NCBI GenBank assembly: GCA_044347745.1
Contig: JBIKUD010000003.1
Coordinates: forward strand, 1-64,000
Direction: 5' to 3'
From: JAIBBV01 sp044347745
GTDB taxonomy: Bacteria > Bdellovibrionota_C > UBA2361 > JAFLCA01
DNA: 64,000 nt
Shown: positions 35,016-44,550 of the stretch, one piece after another
Layout: each line of letters starts with the position of its first letter
Numbering within the stretch: the first letter of the stretch is position 1
Notes under the pieces: generated by a model
Databases searched by the model: none
Told to the model about the DNA's origin: nothing
Seen by the model: only the letters and a program-made list of their open reading frames with translations
Position numbers and translations under genes: made by a program

Positions 35016-35651
35016 ATGGCGACAGAAAGTATTACCAGACGTGCTCAGTCTTATATTTTTAAAAGACCAAGCTTGCGCGAATGTTTGGCTCGCGGGCTGA
35101 TTAATCATTCGGCGCTTGCGAGGCAACTCTGCGAGGAGCTCAAAATTGAACAGTTTGATGGAGTGCTCGCGGCTATAAAACGTTTTGGGAATCGGCTTAG
35201 CCTGGGCGCTCAGGATCAGAATGTGATGAAATTACTGCGCGATGTGCAAATTCGCGTTTCGAATCGCCTTGCCATTGCGGTGGCTTCGGCGCCTCCTAAT
35301 TTTGAAAAACTATTTTTGTTGCAGCGACGCATTCGTAAAGAGCGAAGGCGATTTAATATGATTGATGGGGATGATTTTATTACCCTCCTTTTTTCTCAGC
35401 AGTACATGGCCGAGGTGGAGGAGTGTGTTGGCAGCTCTCTTAAGTCTATGGTGAGCAACCTCGCTCAAATAAATTTGGTGTTTGACGCTAGGATTGAAAC
35501 GACACCCGGAGTAGTTGCTCAGGTGTATGGAATGCTGGCCTATCACGGAATTAACGTGCGAGAGGAGATGAGTTGCTGGACAGATGTAATTTTGGTGGTG
35601 GATGAGCGGGATTTGGCGCGCACTCTTGCGGTTTTTGAGAGTATCTCCTGA
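35016..35651 (+). CDS. HTH-ACT type transcriptional regulator
   Basis: 211 aa. The N-terminal region (residues 15-60, LRECLARGLINHSALARQLCEEL) is a winged-helix-like segment in the pattern xxxALxxGIxNYSALAR found in an HTH-ACT family common in archaea. The C-terminal half is an ACT domain (about 140-210: LVFDARIETTPGVVAQVYGMLAYHGINV.. then VILVVDERDLARTLAVFE), a fold that binds small ligands, usually amino acids. It is divergent from the ATP-grasp/M14 operon across tandem palindromes, so it probably controls that operon in response to an amino acid or the product (inference). Confidence 0.7.
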   Translation: MATESITRRAQSYIFKRPSLRECLARGLINHSALARQLCEELKIEQFDGVLAAIKRFGNRLSLGAQDQNVMKLLRDVQIRVSNRLAIAVASAPPNFEKLFLLQRRIRKERRRFNMIDGDDFITLLFSQQYMAEVEECVGSSLKSMVSNLAQINLVFDARIETTPGVVAQVYGMLAYHGINVREEMSCWTDVILVVDERDLARTLAVFESIS

Positions 35652-35823
35652 TGACGTCTCTAGAACTTTGTTTTGTGTATCGCGCATATTCTCACTTCAT
35701 TTCGTTTTACCCCTCGCCGCTTGTCCTTTGGATATGCTAAACCCTTAACAGAAAGGCCGTGGTGTGTAGGTCTTTCCCCTTGGCAGTTATCTGCTAAAAC
35801 TTGAAATCTTCTGGAGTCGGCTT

Positions 35824-36462
35824 ATGAAGTCCCTTTTTCGGTGCGTGGGTGTGCTTGCTTTTTTAGCGACGCCCGCATTCGCTGCTGAGCTTGTAGTAAA
35901 TAATTGTGATGGGAGTCCGCTTTCGGTATCTAAGTTGAATGATACTGCTGCAGGCAGTTTTGAGGTTTTTGTGGATGCCGCTCAGCCAGGAACAGAGCAA
36001 TACGTGGCTCTCTTGCGCGATTCAAGAATGGATGCTCCTCAAAAAACCGCTTCAGTTCGTGCATCAAAAGCCGAGTTTTCCTCCATCCCGGCAGGCCAGT
36101 ATCGGGCTTGTTTCCAAGGTGAGCGCCTCGTTTCTCGGGTGGTATTTGTTGAGAACGTTAAGCCGTCACAGTACACAGGGACTTTGCTCGGTCTAAGCGC
36201 CCTTGGCGCCGGTGGTATTGTTGCTGCTCGGCAAGATAGTGGAGGTGGGGCGGCTGAGAATACACTCCTTGCAGCAGAATCCTCGGAATCTAATGAGGTG
36301 TCCGGTCCTGCCGCTGGATCCCCTGTTGAGCAGACGCCTACCACCGTTGTTTCATCAGGATGTTCTAAGTCAAAGCGCAAAGCGAGCTCATCGATTGGCA
36401 CTTTGGACGCTGATGACTGTGGTGCGGGGCTAACGCCAGATCCGCTTTCTCCGTATAATTGA
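35824..36462 (+). CDS. Secreted protein with Ser-rich C-terminal region
   Basis: 212 aa. The signal peptide ends at AFAAE (residue 21). Residues 22-115 form a beta-rich domain with two Cys (NNCDGSPL and YRACFQGE). A hydrophobic Gly segment GTLLGLSALGAGGIVAARQ (about 120-138) could be a membrane anchor. Afterwards comes a Ser/Ala/Pro-rich stretch with TPTTVV, SGCSKSKRKASS and a late Cys. No recognised family. Probably exported. Confidence 0.5.
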   Translation: MKSLFRCVGVLAFLATPAFAAELVVNNCDGSPLSVSKLNDTAAGSFEVFVDAAQPGTEQYVALLRDSRMDAPQKTASVRASKAEFSSIPAGQYRACFQGERLVSRVVFVENVKPSQYTGTLLGLSALGAGGIVAARQDSGGGAAENTLLAAESSESNEVSGPAAGSPVEQTPTTVVSSGCSKSKRKASSSIGTLDADDCGAGLTPDPLSPYN

Positions 36463-36548
36463 TTAGGTAAGATTTAGTCGCCGGTTGGTGTTTAATCCAA
36501 GGCATCATCGTAAAGTTCAAGAATAGAATGTGAATAAGGTTGGAAGGT

Positions 36549-37031
36549 ATGAGTCAATTTAAGAGAATTACCAGCGCTTTTGCTTTTGTACTTCTAAGCT
36601 CGTTTGTCATGTCTGCGAATGTCGCAACAGCCGCAGGGCCAACTACAGCCGACCTCGAGTTTACCTATAATATTGACAGTGGGCTAATTCGCGTGCTGCA
36701 TACCTTTGATAGGGCACCTGCAAAAGTGTGCCGGGTGACATTTCGAGGATTAATTAGCTATGAGGGATTAAACACCGAAGCTGCGCTGCGCTCTGTAAAA
36801 ACTCGCAAGGTAAGTTCAGGAAGAACCCTTAGGCTTCGCGCATATAACCTTCCCGGCGTACGCCTTGATTCGGAGGGGCGCGCTCCAATATTAACGATGC
36901 AGGCCAGAGCTAAATGCGGCAACAGGACGATTGTGTCGAACGCTTTTGCGCGTTACGTCAAATGCGGCAAGGGGTCCTTGGGAGTTGGTCCAACGAAATT
37001 TCTTAAGCTTGTAGCGAACAGTATTAATTAA
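36549..37031 (+). CDS. Small secreted protein, unknown
   Basis: 160 aa from ATG 36549 (AAGG nine bases upstream); an upstream TTG at 36540 is ignored. The signal peptide ends at ATAAG (about residue 29). The mature protein is a single beta-rich domain with three Cys (AKVCRVTF, RAKCGNR, VKCGKGS). No family was recognised. It has its own terminator. Confidence 0.6.
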   Translation: MSQFKRITSAFAFVLLSSFVMSANVATAAGPTTADLEFTYNIDSGLIRVLHTFDRAPAKVCRVTFRGLISYEGLNTEAALRSVKTRKVSSGRTLRLRAYNLPGVRLDSEGRAPILTMQARAKCGNRTIVSNAFARYVKCGKGSLGVGPTKFLKLVANSIN

Positions 37032-37058
37032 GAATTGATACCGTTAATCAATCTGGAG

Positions 37059-37100
37059 AGGGGCTTTTGTTCAGAGGTTTTGAACGAAAGCCCCTTTGAT
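37059..37100 (+). terminator. Rho-independent terminator
   Basis: AGGGGCTTTTGTTCA (37059-37073) pairs with TGAACGAAAGCCCCT (37081-37095) around a 7-base loop, followed by TTGATTATT. It lies just after the secreted-protein stop. The T-run is short, so efficiency may be moderate. Confidence 0.75.
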
Positions 37101-37579
37101 TATTGGCCTCGAAGCACTCGTACGCTGTTGGTAAGCGAAGACGCAATTATCAAGTTGCTGGGCTTAAGCAGCTTGGGCAGCAAGAAAACTCAATGAAAAG
37201 AAACTTAAAATCGCTTTTTACACTTCATCGGAATGTACTCACTTTAATCTCTATTCTACCTAATTGGTTGGCCCCGTAGATCCCTTAGGCATTTTGCTAC
37301 TCAGCGTTACGCAAAATCGTCAGGAATAAGTTCCTCTCGTTGGTAACTTAGCTACTGCCTTCGTGAGTTATGGGGAGGGCAGCAAGCTTTGTGCTAGATA
37401 TCTGGGAGCTTATCCCAGGAGTTGGGAACAAGAGTCCGGCCTCAGTTGCCAAAATATGAATAATTTAAATGGATTATAAGAATGCATGCTGCCGCGTGCA
37501 TTTAAGAGCAGGGTTAACTTATCCCTGCAAACAGCCGATTATTAAGTAGAGGCCCTCGCCTAAAGAAAGGAAACTACTT
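37101..37579. other. Intergenic region upstream of the HDOD gene
   Basis: No gene supported. It holds two small hairpins: CTGGGAGCTTATCCCAG near 37410-37426 and GCAGGG-TTAACTTAT-CCCTGC near 37507-37528. A TATAAG box near 37476 may belong to the HDOD-gene promoter. AAAGGA near 37567 precedes GTG 37580. No riboswitch class could be matched. Confidence 0.4.
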
Positions 37580-39091
37580 GTGAATTTTCGTCCGCTTTCT
37601 CCCGAGCCAGAACGAACGATCGCAGTGCGGCCGGCACCTCCGCAAAATCGCGCAGCAGAGCAAACTATTAAACAAGTTTCAGAGGGGGGGCTTCCTGTAA
37701 ACCCCCACGTACTTTCTCAGATTGTTGAAAAACTTGAGGCTGGCACCTACCGCAATGCCCCCGACAAGTTGGTATCAGATATTAAGCAAGACCCCGGTTT
37801 ACTCTTCAGTTGCTTACGCAATCTTCAAAGTGTGACTCAGGTAGATGCTGCGCTTGAAAATCCCATTCAGGCTCTGCTCGAGCTTGAAGAGGAAAAGCTT
37901 TTGAGTGTGGTCACCGGCGGGGGGGCGCAGTGGCGCCAGCATAGTTTTAAAGATGGAACAAAATTGCAAGCCCTACGTTACCAACATGCAATGCTCAGCA
38001 CTCTCGCAGCTGAAGGTATTGCGGAGAAGCTCAATGTTTCTAAAGAGCTTGGGTTTGCAGCCGCATTTTTAAGAGAAGTAGCCTTGGCGCTTCTTGCGTG
38101 GAATTATCCGCATGTCTATCAAAAAGCAGTACAATCGCATCGAGCCCATAAAATAGATGTTGAACTTGAGCTACAAAAGCAATTGGGAATTAGTCCAGCA
38201 GAACTTGCCGTCGCGATTGCACAACAAATGGGAGTTCGAGGACCTATTAAAAAAGCGATGCTGCTTTTGGGGGGACCAAATAGAGGCAGATTCTCGATAG
38301 AAGTTGAAAAAGACGAGACAGTACGAGCGCTCGTAAAGGTAACTGAAGCAGCAAAACAATATGCCGATTCCGAAGATTCGTATACGTACCCTCATTTTGG
38401 TAAAATAAGTGGCTCGGTAAGTGCTGAATACGATGCTTTGTTGCCGGCCGCTGAACGAATGGAAATTGCGCGCGCTGTTGCCTCTCGAATTGAAGCTTCT
38501 CAATTGCCTGGAGAATTTCAGAAATTACCGATAGTAGCTCAATTAAAGGCGGCCACAGTTCAGCCCAAAGTTAATCATGGACTCGAAGATAATTCCTTCG
38601 CGCAGAGGCTAATCCCAGCGCAGCGAAGTCTCTTTGAACCCGTGTACGCACAGCTTGATGGCACTCAGCAGCTCAGTAAGGCTGCTTTGCTTGAATTGAG
38701 CGAAGTAACTATTCCACAGCTTGGGTTTGCCCATGGCTGTCTTTACATGAGACAGAGCGAATACGGGCCGCTTATTCCGGTGTTACGGGTAGGGCCAAAA
38801 GCGCTTAAAGAATACACGCTAGGGCTAGCCTCGTGGCATCAGTTAATTGCCGCATCTGCTGACAGTACCCTGCCATTTAGGTCAGAAGGGCGGGGAAGTG
38901 AGGACTATGGTTCTGTATATATATGCGCGGCCCTTGGGCATTCAATCTACAAGGGCGTTTTGTTCCTAGAGCTTGATGAGTCGGCGAGCGCCGATGTTTT
39001 ACATCCGTCTATTTTGTTGTTTCAGGCCATTCGCCAGGCAATAAATGACAGCCTTGGAGCTGGACGTGCGGTTACATTGCGCAGCGTTTGA
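37580..39091 (+). CDS. HDOD-domain protein
   Basis: 503 aa from GTG 37580 with AAAGGA upstream. The N-terminal half has the HDOD pattern LPVNPHVLSQIVEKLEAGTYRN (residues 38-59) then SDIKQDPGLLFSCLRNLQS (about 66-84), repeated helices through residue 250 and a His/Asp-poor centre, as in HDOD domains that have lost the HD phosphohydrolase site. The C-terminal half (about 330-490) looks like a second, globular alpha/beta domain with SEDYGSVYICAALGHSIYKGV, possibly a GAF-like sensor. HDOD proteins act in signalling, motility and stress regulation. Confidence 0.7.
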   Translation: MNFRPLSPEPERTIAVRPAPPQNRAAEQTIKQVSEGGLPVNPHVLSQIVEKLEAGTYRNAPDKLVSDIKQDPGLLFSCLRNLQSVTQVDAALENPIQALLELEEEKLLSVVTGGGAQWRQHSFKDGTKLQALRYQHAMLSTLAAEGIAEKLNVSKELGFAAAFLREVALALLAWNYPHVYQKAVQSHRAHKIDVELELQKQLGISPAELAVAIAQQMGVRGPIKKAMLLLGGPNRGRFSIEVEKDETVRALVKVTEAAKQYADSEDSYTYPHFGKISGSVSAEYDALLPAAERMEIARAVASRIEASQLPGEFQKLPIVAQLKAATVQPKVNHGLEDNSFAQRLIPAQRSLFEPVYAQLDGTQQLSKAALLELSEVTIPQLGFAHGCLYMRQSEYGPLIPVLRVGPKALKEYTLGLASWHQLIAASADSTLPFRSEGRGSEDYGSVYICAALGHSIYKGVLFLELDESASADVLHPSILLFQAIRQAINDSLGAGRAVTLRSV

Positions 39092-39243
39092 TTTTTAAAT
39101 TCTGCGACTTGCGAAGCTCGAAATCGACCCAATTGATTGCATAGGGTGTTGGGTGCCAAGAGTCGGTTACTTTTGTGGGACTACAGTGAGGCACTGTGAT
39201 ATGCTCGATAGCATAATACGTCTCAGGAACCTTTTGTTTTTTT

Positions 39244-39861
39244 ATGACCGACTTCCCTTCCGTAACCCGCACCTTTGTTCTGCGTTGCCGCGGCGCGGCA
39301 GCAGATCCTCGCGCCCTTAGAGCTCAAGTAGGGTCTGATGCCCACACTGAGATTATTGCCCATACAGTCTTAAGTACTTTTTTTGTTTCTCAATCTGTGC
39401 GGCTGGATACAGAGCTCTACATTATCTTCGATAAAACAAACGATTTTCCGAAGTCCCTTCGGTTATGTATGGCCGAAGGCCTCTCGCTTCCCTCGGCGCA
39501 TGAGGCGGCAATATTTGATGTTCTGGAGCAGGGATTAAGAGCCAGCTCGTCGCTTCAAAAGGGGCAGCGCCTAACGGTGAAGCCGGGATTAGAGTTATGC
39601 GGTTTTGGTTTTGAAAAAGTACTTGATGCTGCGTTGCCGGGGAAAAGTGGGTATATGCTTGAACCGGAGGGCGTGCCGATGCGAACTGCTCACATTAATG
39701 TTCCAGCACTTTTTGTGCTTAGCGATCATCACGCCTTATCAAAAAATTCGGCTAAGGGACTTGAGCGTCTTGGGCTGCAAAAACTGTCTCTCGGGCCGCA
39801 GATGCTTTTTGCCTATCAGGCAGTGAGTCTGGTGCATTATGAGCTCGATTGTTCGAATTAA
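39244..39861 (+). CDS. TrmY-like (DUF358) SPOUT methyltransferase
   Basis: 205 aa, the usual TrmY size. The C-terminal SPOUT core is clear: VPALFVLSDHHALSKNSA near residue 153 and LSLGPQMLFAYQAVSLVHYELD near 181, matching the FVLGDH--L and SLGP--L-A---I-IVH-ELD blocks of the family. TrmY methylates N1 of pseudouridine 54 in archaeal tRNA. Bacterial homologues are few and poorly characterised. The N-terminus (RTFVLRCRGAAADPRAL..) also fits. Tail to tail with asnB, with one base between their ends. Confidence 0.75.
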   Translation: MTDFPSVTRTFVLRCRGAAADPRALRAQVGSDAHTEIIAHTVLSTFFVSQSVRLDTELYIIFDKTNDFPKSLRLCMAEGLSLPSAHEAAIFDVLEQGLRASSSLQKGQRLTVKPGLELCGFGFEKVLDAALPGKSGYMLEPEGVPMRTAHINVPALFVLSDHHALSKNSAKGLERLGLQKLSLGPQMLFAYQAVSLVHYELDCSN

Positions 39862-39862
39862 T

Positions 39863-41794
39863 TTATGTTGAGCTGTCACACTGGGTAACACCAAAACTTT
39901 TGGCCCATTGTGTAAAACTAATAAGACGCCACCAGGTGCTATCAACGCGCATTTTGCCAGAACGAATGCCAGCGATTTGAACTTGGATCTTATTTCTATC
40001 AAAAAAAGGTAAGTGTGAAAGAATATCGAGATCGATGAGCTGTTCCCAGCAAAGTGAGCTGGAATTGAGCCAGTTAATTTGGGGCGTTGCAAATCCAATT
40101 TTATCGGTCCGATCTAAAATTTGATTTGGTACCAATCCTCGCATTGCTTCTCTGAGTACGTATTTTGAGCGAGCTTGAGGAGAAATGAGGAAGTGGTCGG
40201 GTAATGAGTAAGCGAATTGAACTAATTCGGGTATCAAAAACGGCACTCGACTTTCAATTGAATAGGCCATTGAATTTCTGTCTTCATAGCGCAAAAGGTG
40301 TGGCAAAACTGTTTCCTCGAGCGTGCGCCTCAATTCATACCGTAGGGCACTTCCAGCACTGGGAAGATCTAGATGTGCCACAGGAGGGCTTGCAATTGGA
40401 CTTTTGAGCCAGCTTGGATACAGAAAGTTTTGGAGTAGTGGAAGCGCAGCTTTTTTTAATGCAGACGGAAGCGCAGTATGTAGCATGCGAGTTGCAATTT
40501 TGGTTGCGCGCATTCTACCGCTCCTTTTTATAGCTAGAGCAAATCGAATGGCGCTTGCAAATTTTGCCGCACGAATGAGGCTCCAGAGCTGAATCGCAAG
40601 GTAGTGATCATATCCACCAAATATTTCGTCGGCCCCCTGGCCATCCAGCATTACGGTAATGCCTCGCATTTTTGCGCGTTCGAAAACAAGACGCTGAGCA
40701 AACACGCTCGCCGAAGTGCAGGGCTCCTCAATACTGCGTGCAAGCAGAGCAATTTGATTTGCTAAATCACTCTCAGTGGCAAAAATTTTGTCCGGTGTAA
40801 TCTGAGCTTGTTTGGCCAATAAATCGACCCAGCGCTCCTCCTTGATTCGCTCTTCGTCGGCAATATAACTAAACGCATGTAGTTGAGCCGACGGGCCAAG
40901 GTGCGCTCGCATTCCCATGACGATGGAAGACGAATCAAGTCCGCCTGAAAGTGCTGTGCCCAGTGGAACATCGGAGCGTAGATGCAGGCCAATGCTTTCG
41001 AGGAAGATACGGCGGACCTCGGCTTTTGCCTCATCGAACGAACAATCAATGGTTTGTTGCACTTCGGCGCGCCAATAACGGGTTATTTCTAATTTTTCCG
41101 GCGCATCTAATGATATCTTGGCATAGTGAGCGGGCGGCAGTTGATGCACTCCCGCAAACAAGGTCTGACTGCCCTCATCGGTTCCCCCATAGGTGAGGTA
41201 CTCAAGAGCTTTTGATCGATGAGCGACGGCCGGCATTTTGAGACTTGAGAGCACGCCACTTATGGTCGAGCAGAAAGCTAAGACTCCAGTCTTGGTGCCA
41301 TAATAGAGGGGTTTTATGCCGAAAAAATCTCTAGCGAGTAAGAGTGTTCTGGCAGACTTATTCACAAATGCAAGTGCGAACATCCCGATACATTTTTTTA
41401 GAGCATCTGCTCCCCATGCCATAAGGGCATAAAGCAGCACTTCAGTATCTGATTGAGATTTGAAGGTGAATCCTTCTTGTTCAAGTAAGGCCCTGAGCTC
41501 TCGATAGTTGTAAATTTCCCCATTAAAAACCAAGGCGTAGTTACCATCTGGCGAACACATTGGTTGCCAGCCTGAAGGGGAGAGGTCGAGAATGGAGAGT
41601 CGACGATGTACCAGCAAGAGCGGGGAGACTGCATGAGCCGGGTTCCAATGTCGCTGGCAGATAAATTGGTTGTTATCGAGACTGAGGTATCCCTGATCGT
41701 TAGGCCCCCTCAAGGCCAAGGCTTCCCACAGCAAAGGCACGGCGTCTTCCCGTATGAACGGGTGCGTCTGCACAAATCCTGCGATACCACACAT
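39863..41794 (-). CDS. asnB: Glutamine-hydrolysing asparagine synthetase (AsnB family)
   Basis: 643 aa. Starts MCGIAGF, so Cys2 is the amidotransferase nucleophile after Met removal. NGEIYNYRELRALLEQEG near residue 95 and further N-terminal nucleophile hydrolase motifs follow. The synthetase domain begins near residue 270 with the ATP-pyrophosphatase loop LGTALSGGLDSSSIVMGM (SGGxDSS). Members either make asparagine or transfer amino groups in polysaccharide and natural-product pathways. The polymerase-like and glycosyltransferase genes next to it suggest sugar or glycan amidation, though a plain asparagine synthetase is equally possible. Confidence 0.9.
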   Translation of the reverse strand: MCGIAGFVQTHPFIREDAVPLLWEALALRGPNDQGYLSLDNNQFICQRHWNPAHAVSPLLLVHRRLSILDLSPSGWQPMCSPDGNYALVFNGEIYNYRELRALLEQEGFTFKSQSDTEVLLYALMAWGADALKKCIGMFALAFVNKSARTLLLARDFFGIKPLYYGTKTGVLAFCSTISGVLSSLKMPAVAHRSKALEYLTYGGTDEGSQTLFAGVHQLPPAHYAKISLDAPEKLEITRYWRAEVQQTIDCSFDEAKAEVRRIFLESIGLHLRSDVPLGTALSGGLDSSSIVMGMRAHLGPSAQLHAFSYIADEERIKEERWVDLLAKQAQITPDKIFATESDLANQIALLARSIEEPCTSASVFAQRLVFERAKMRGITVMLDGQGADEIFGGYDHYLAIQLWSLIRAAKFASAIRFALAIKRSGRMRATKIATRMLHTALPSALKKAALPLLQNFLYPSWLKSPIASPPVAHLDLPSAGSALRYELRRTLEETVLPHLLRYEDRNSMAYSIESRVPFLIPELVQFAYSLPDHFLISPQARSKYVLREAMRGLVPNQILDRTDKIGFATPQINWLNSSSLCWEQLIDLDILSHLPFFDRNKIQVQIAGIRSGKMRVDSTWWRLISFTQWAKSFGVTQCDSST

Positions 41795-42058
41795 GGAGGC
41801 CTGTACTTAAGCGAATTTCGAACTGAAAAAGGAGCGTCCTAAAGTTAACGACCACAGGTTCAGTTCTGCCTATGCATAAGTACTGATCCTGCCCTGAGGT
41901 CTAATTTGGGTCAATAATTGATTTGCTGGTAGGAAGCCTTAATTAGGGCCTACATTGTCAATCTACCTCTATTGAAAGCCTAGCGGGCTTGCCTATACTG
42001 AGATAGCTCTTCTGTCGGGGGGCTAATCTCGAATATGTTGAATTGTTGGTGCTGAGCG

Positions 42059-43426
42059 ATGCTTGAGGACTACGCCTTTCTTGATAACGGCGTTACTTTT
42101 TTCTTACTCTTTAATTGTATTGGCTGCGTTGTCTCGGCGATGCAGATAGGGCGCCTGCTTGCCTTTCAGCGTTTTGTGTTCTTAAAGCCCAGCGTATTGG
42201 TTGCTGCCTATAGTTTTTTATGGTTTCAACTGCCACTTGCTGCCTATTCGTCCTATTGCGAAGCAACTTTTAAAGAACCCTGGGGCTTCGCTATTTTGAT
42301 TCATTCTTTAGTTCTCTCTGGTTTATTTATTGGCCCACTTATCGCCCCCAAGGAAGCCTTTGAGATATGGCAACGCATTACCCATATGCGAGATGAAGTA
42401 GCGCGGGGAAGTGTGGGGGTGCTTCTCTCATTGAGCCTGCTTATTGTACTTTTTCTCATTCCCTATCTTTGGTTTGTACCGCTTTCTTCTTCTGGGCTGT
42501 ACGCCATCTTTTTTACACCGGAGGTGGCAACAATTACCCGCGAGGAGTCGTTCAAGGTGCTCGAGGGTGCCTTACCTCGATACTCATATAGTTTCTTGTC
42601 CTTTGCTCTCGCTCCACTTTGTGCGGTGGTATTAAGTCAATGGTTTTTCTCAGGGCTTCGTCGACATAACGCGCAAATTATATTTCTTTCCAGTGTTGGG
42701 TTTTTCATTTTGTTGCTTATCTCTTCGCTTACTGGTGAGCGCGGTAGGCCAGTAGAGCTACTTCTCGTCTCTCTTGTCGCCTATATGCTAAGAAAGGGGG
42801 TGCCAATTAAACCCGTGACCATAGGCGTCGCGCTCAGTCTTGTCTTAGCTCCAGCAACTATCCTCAGTATTCTGCGTGAAGGATTAGAATTAAATTTTGA
42901 CTTATTCATGACGTACTTTGAAGGAATTATTTTGCGGGCCTTTCGGGCACCATTTGAGGTTGCAAGTTGGCATGTCCAGTATGTCGAGGATCATGGGTAT
43001 TGGGGTGTTGCCGGAATTCCAAAACTGGCCGCGCTCTTTGGTGAGCGAGCGCTGAATGTTAATAATATAGTGGGGATTCATTACCTTGGTTTTGAGCTCG
43101 ACACGGTAAGTGCAGGAACCGGATACCTCTTCACACAGCATGCGTGTTTTGGATTTTGGATTTTGCCAATCTCGATTTTACAGTTATTTTTCCTCGACTT
43201 CGCATTAACCATTTTAAAGCGACTATCTGATTATATCCTTTTGCCATCTATGTCGGCGATCGTGGTTATTTGTCTTGGCTTTCTGCAAAGCAATTACACC
43301 ACGGTGCTGCTCTCGGCTGGGTTTGGTGTAGTGATTGTGGTATCTGCGCTGCTTTCGTTCTTTGTGTGCGCCAGACCTGTTAAAAAAGGTAGCCCCTATG
43401 GAACACCGAGAGCGGTGCCTGGGTAA
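42059..43426 (+). CDS. O-antigen polymerase-like membrane protein
   Basis: 455 aa, strongly hydrophobic, about 12 membrane helices. A charged periplasmic loop region around residue 225 contains SSLTGERGRPVELLLVSLVAY, whose Arg-rich ERGR pattern resembles the loop of Wzy/WaaL-type proteins. It is followed, 5 bases after its stop, by a glycosyltransferase gene. The operon 42059-46895 (membrane protein, two glycosyltransferases, methyltransferase) together with asnB reads as a surface-polysaccharide gene set, with this protein as candidate polymerase. Sequence divergence in this family leaves the call moderate. Confidence 0.65.
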   Translation: MLEDYAFLDNGVTFFLLFNCIGCVVSAMQIGRLLAFQRFVFLKPSVLVAAYSFLWFQLPLAAYSSYCEATFKEPWGFAILIHSLVLSGLFIGPLIAPKEAFEIWQRITHMRDEVARGSVGVLLSLSLLIVLFLIPYLWFVPLSSSGLYAIFFTPEVATITREESFKVLEGALPRYSYSFLSFALAPLCAVVLSQWFFSGLRRHNAQIIFLSSVGFFILLLISSLTGERGRPVELLLVSLVAYMLRKGVPIKPVTIGVALSLVLAPATILSILREGLELNFDLFMTYFEGIILRAFRAPFEVASWHVQYVEDHGYWGVAGIPKLAALFGERALNVNNIVGIHYLGFELDTVSAGTGYLFTQHACFGFWILPISILQLFFLDFALTILKRLSDYILLPSMSAIVVICLGFLQSNYTTVLLSAGFGVVIVVSALLSFFVCARPVKKGSPYGTPRAVPG

Positions 43427-43431
43427 TTTTT

Positions 43432-44550
43432 ATGTCTTTGAGAGTTGCTCACCTTACAACCGTGCACCCCGCCCATGAACCACGAATTTTAGAGCGTGAA
43501 TGCGTATCTCTCCAGGAAGCTGGCTACGAAGTGCATCTTATTGTGCCCCATGACAAACCTGAAGTGTATCGAGGAGTCCAGGTGCATAACCTTATGCCAG
43601 TACGCGGACGTGTGCGAAGGTTTTTAAAAGCCCAATGGGAGCTGTATCGAGCGGCACGAGAGCTACAAGCAGACCTGTACCATTACCATGATCCAGAACT
43701 TTTTCTAGCGGCGCTTGCCCTGAAGTGTCAGGGGAAAAAGATAATTGTTGATGTGCATGAAAATTTGCCCGAACAGATATTATTTAAAAATTGGGTTCAT
43801 CCACTTATTCGCTCATCGGTCGCCAAGCTTGCTGGAGTAATTGAACGCCACCTCTATAAGCGATTTGATGGAATAGTAGTGGTAGTTCCTGATTTACTGG
43901 TCAAATTTCCACCAGAAAAAACAGCATTGGTGCGCAATTTTCCGGCACTCGATCCTGCCGATTTTGCGGGAGCTCAAGCATATCAAAATCGTCCAAACTC
44001 TCTGCTGTATGTTGGTAGAGTTGAAGAGGGCCGAGGAGCGCTCGAGATGTGTGAGCTCGTTGCTGCGTTGCCTAAAGAGCTTACTGTAAGCCTACAGCTT
44101 GCCGGCCCGATGAGCACTGTAGAGATTGAGCGAACCCTTAAAACTCATGCAGCAGCGTCGCACATTACATTTTTAGGGTGGCAATCTCGGACCCAAGTTC
44201 GGCAGCTTTTAGGGCAAGCTCGCGTGGGGCTTAACTTACTAAGGCCACTTCCTAATTATCTTAAAGCTCTTCCCACCAAAGCCTTCGAATACATGGCGGC
44301 GGGGCTCCCGGTGCTGAGCACCGATTTGCCTTTATTGAGCCCCATTATTGAGAAGCACAAATGCGGCATAATTGTGCCTTCCCAAGACACTGCCGCTACA
44401 GTCAAGGCGCTTGAGTGGCTGCTTACCCACCCTAAGGAGGCAGAGGAGATGGGGCGTCGTGGGCAAGAGGCGGTGTTATCTGAATACTCTTGGGGGGCGG
44501 AGTTTCGTACATTACGAAATTTATACGAAAAGATTCTTGGGGCGGGTTGA
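43432..44550 (+). CDS. Glycosyltransferase family 4-type
   Basis: 372 aa GT-B fold. N-terminal half: VAHLTTVHPAHEPRILERE, then YHYHDPELFLAALALKCQGKKI near residue 85. C-terminal half: LLYVGRVEEGRGALEMCELV near residue 190 and ALPTKAFEYMAAGLPVLSTDLP near 278, the E-x7-E nucleotide-sugar contact of GT4 retaining enzymes. It transfers an unknown sugar in the polysaccharide pathway. Tightly spaced after the polymerase-like gene. Confidence 0.9.
   Translation: MSLRVAHLTTVHPAHEPRILERECVSLQEAGYEVHLIVPHDKPEVYRGVQVHNLMPVRGRVRRFLKAQWELYRAARELQADLYHYHDPELFLAALALKCQGKKIIVDVHENLPEQILFKNWVHPLIRSSVAKLAGVIERHLYKRFDGIVVVVPDLLVKFPPEKTALVRNFPALDPADFAGAQAYQNRPNSLLYVGRVEEGRGALEMCELVAALPKELTVSLQLAGPMSTVEIERTLKTHAAASHITFLGWQSRTQVRQLLGQARVGLNLLRPLPNYLKALPTKAFEYMAAGLPVLSTDLPLLSPIIEKHKCGIIVPSQDTAATVKALEWLLTHPKEAEEMGRRGQEAVLSEYSWGAEFRTLRNLYEKILGAG

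Noticed and set aside
37380..37540. Possible riboswitch before the HDOD gene
   Set aside because: Only two simple hairpins are seen; the c-di-GMP and cobalamin consensus elements I looked for are absent.
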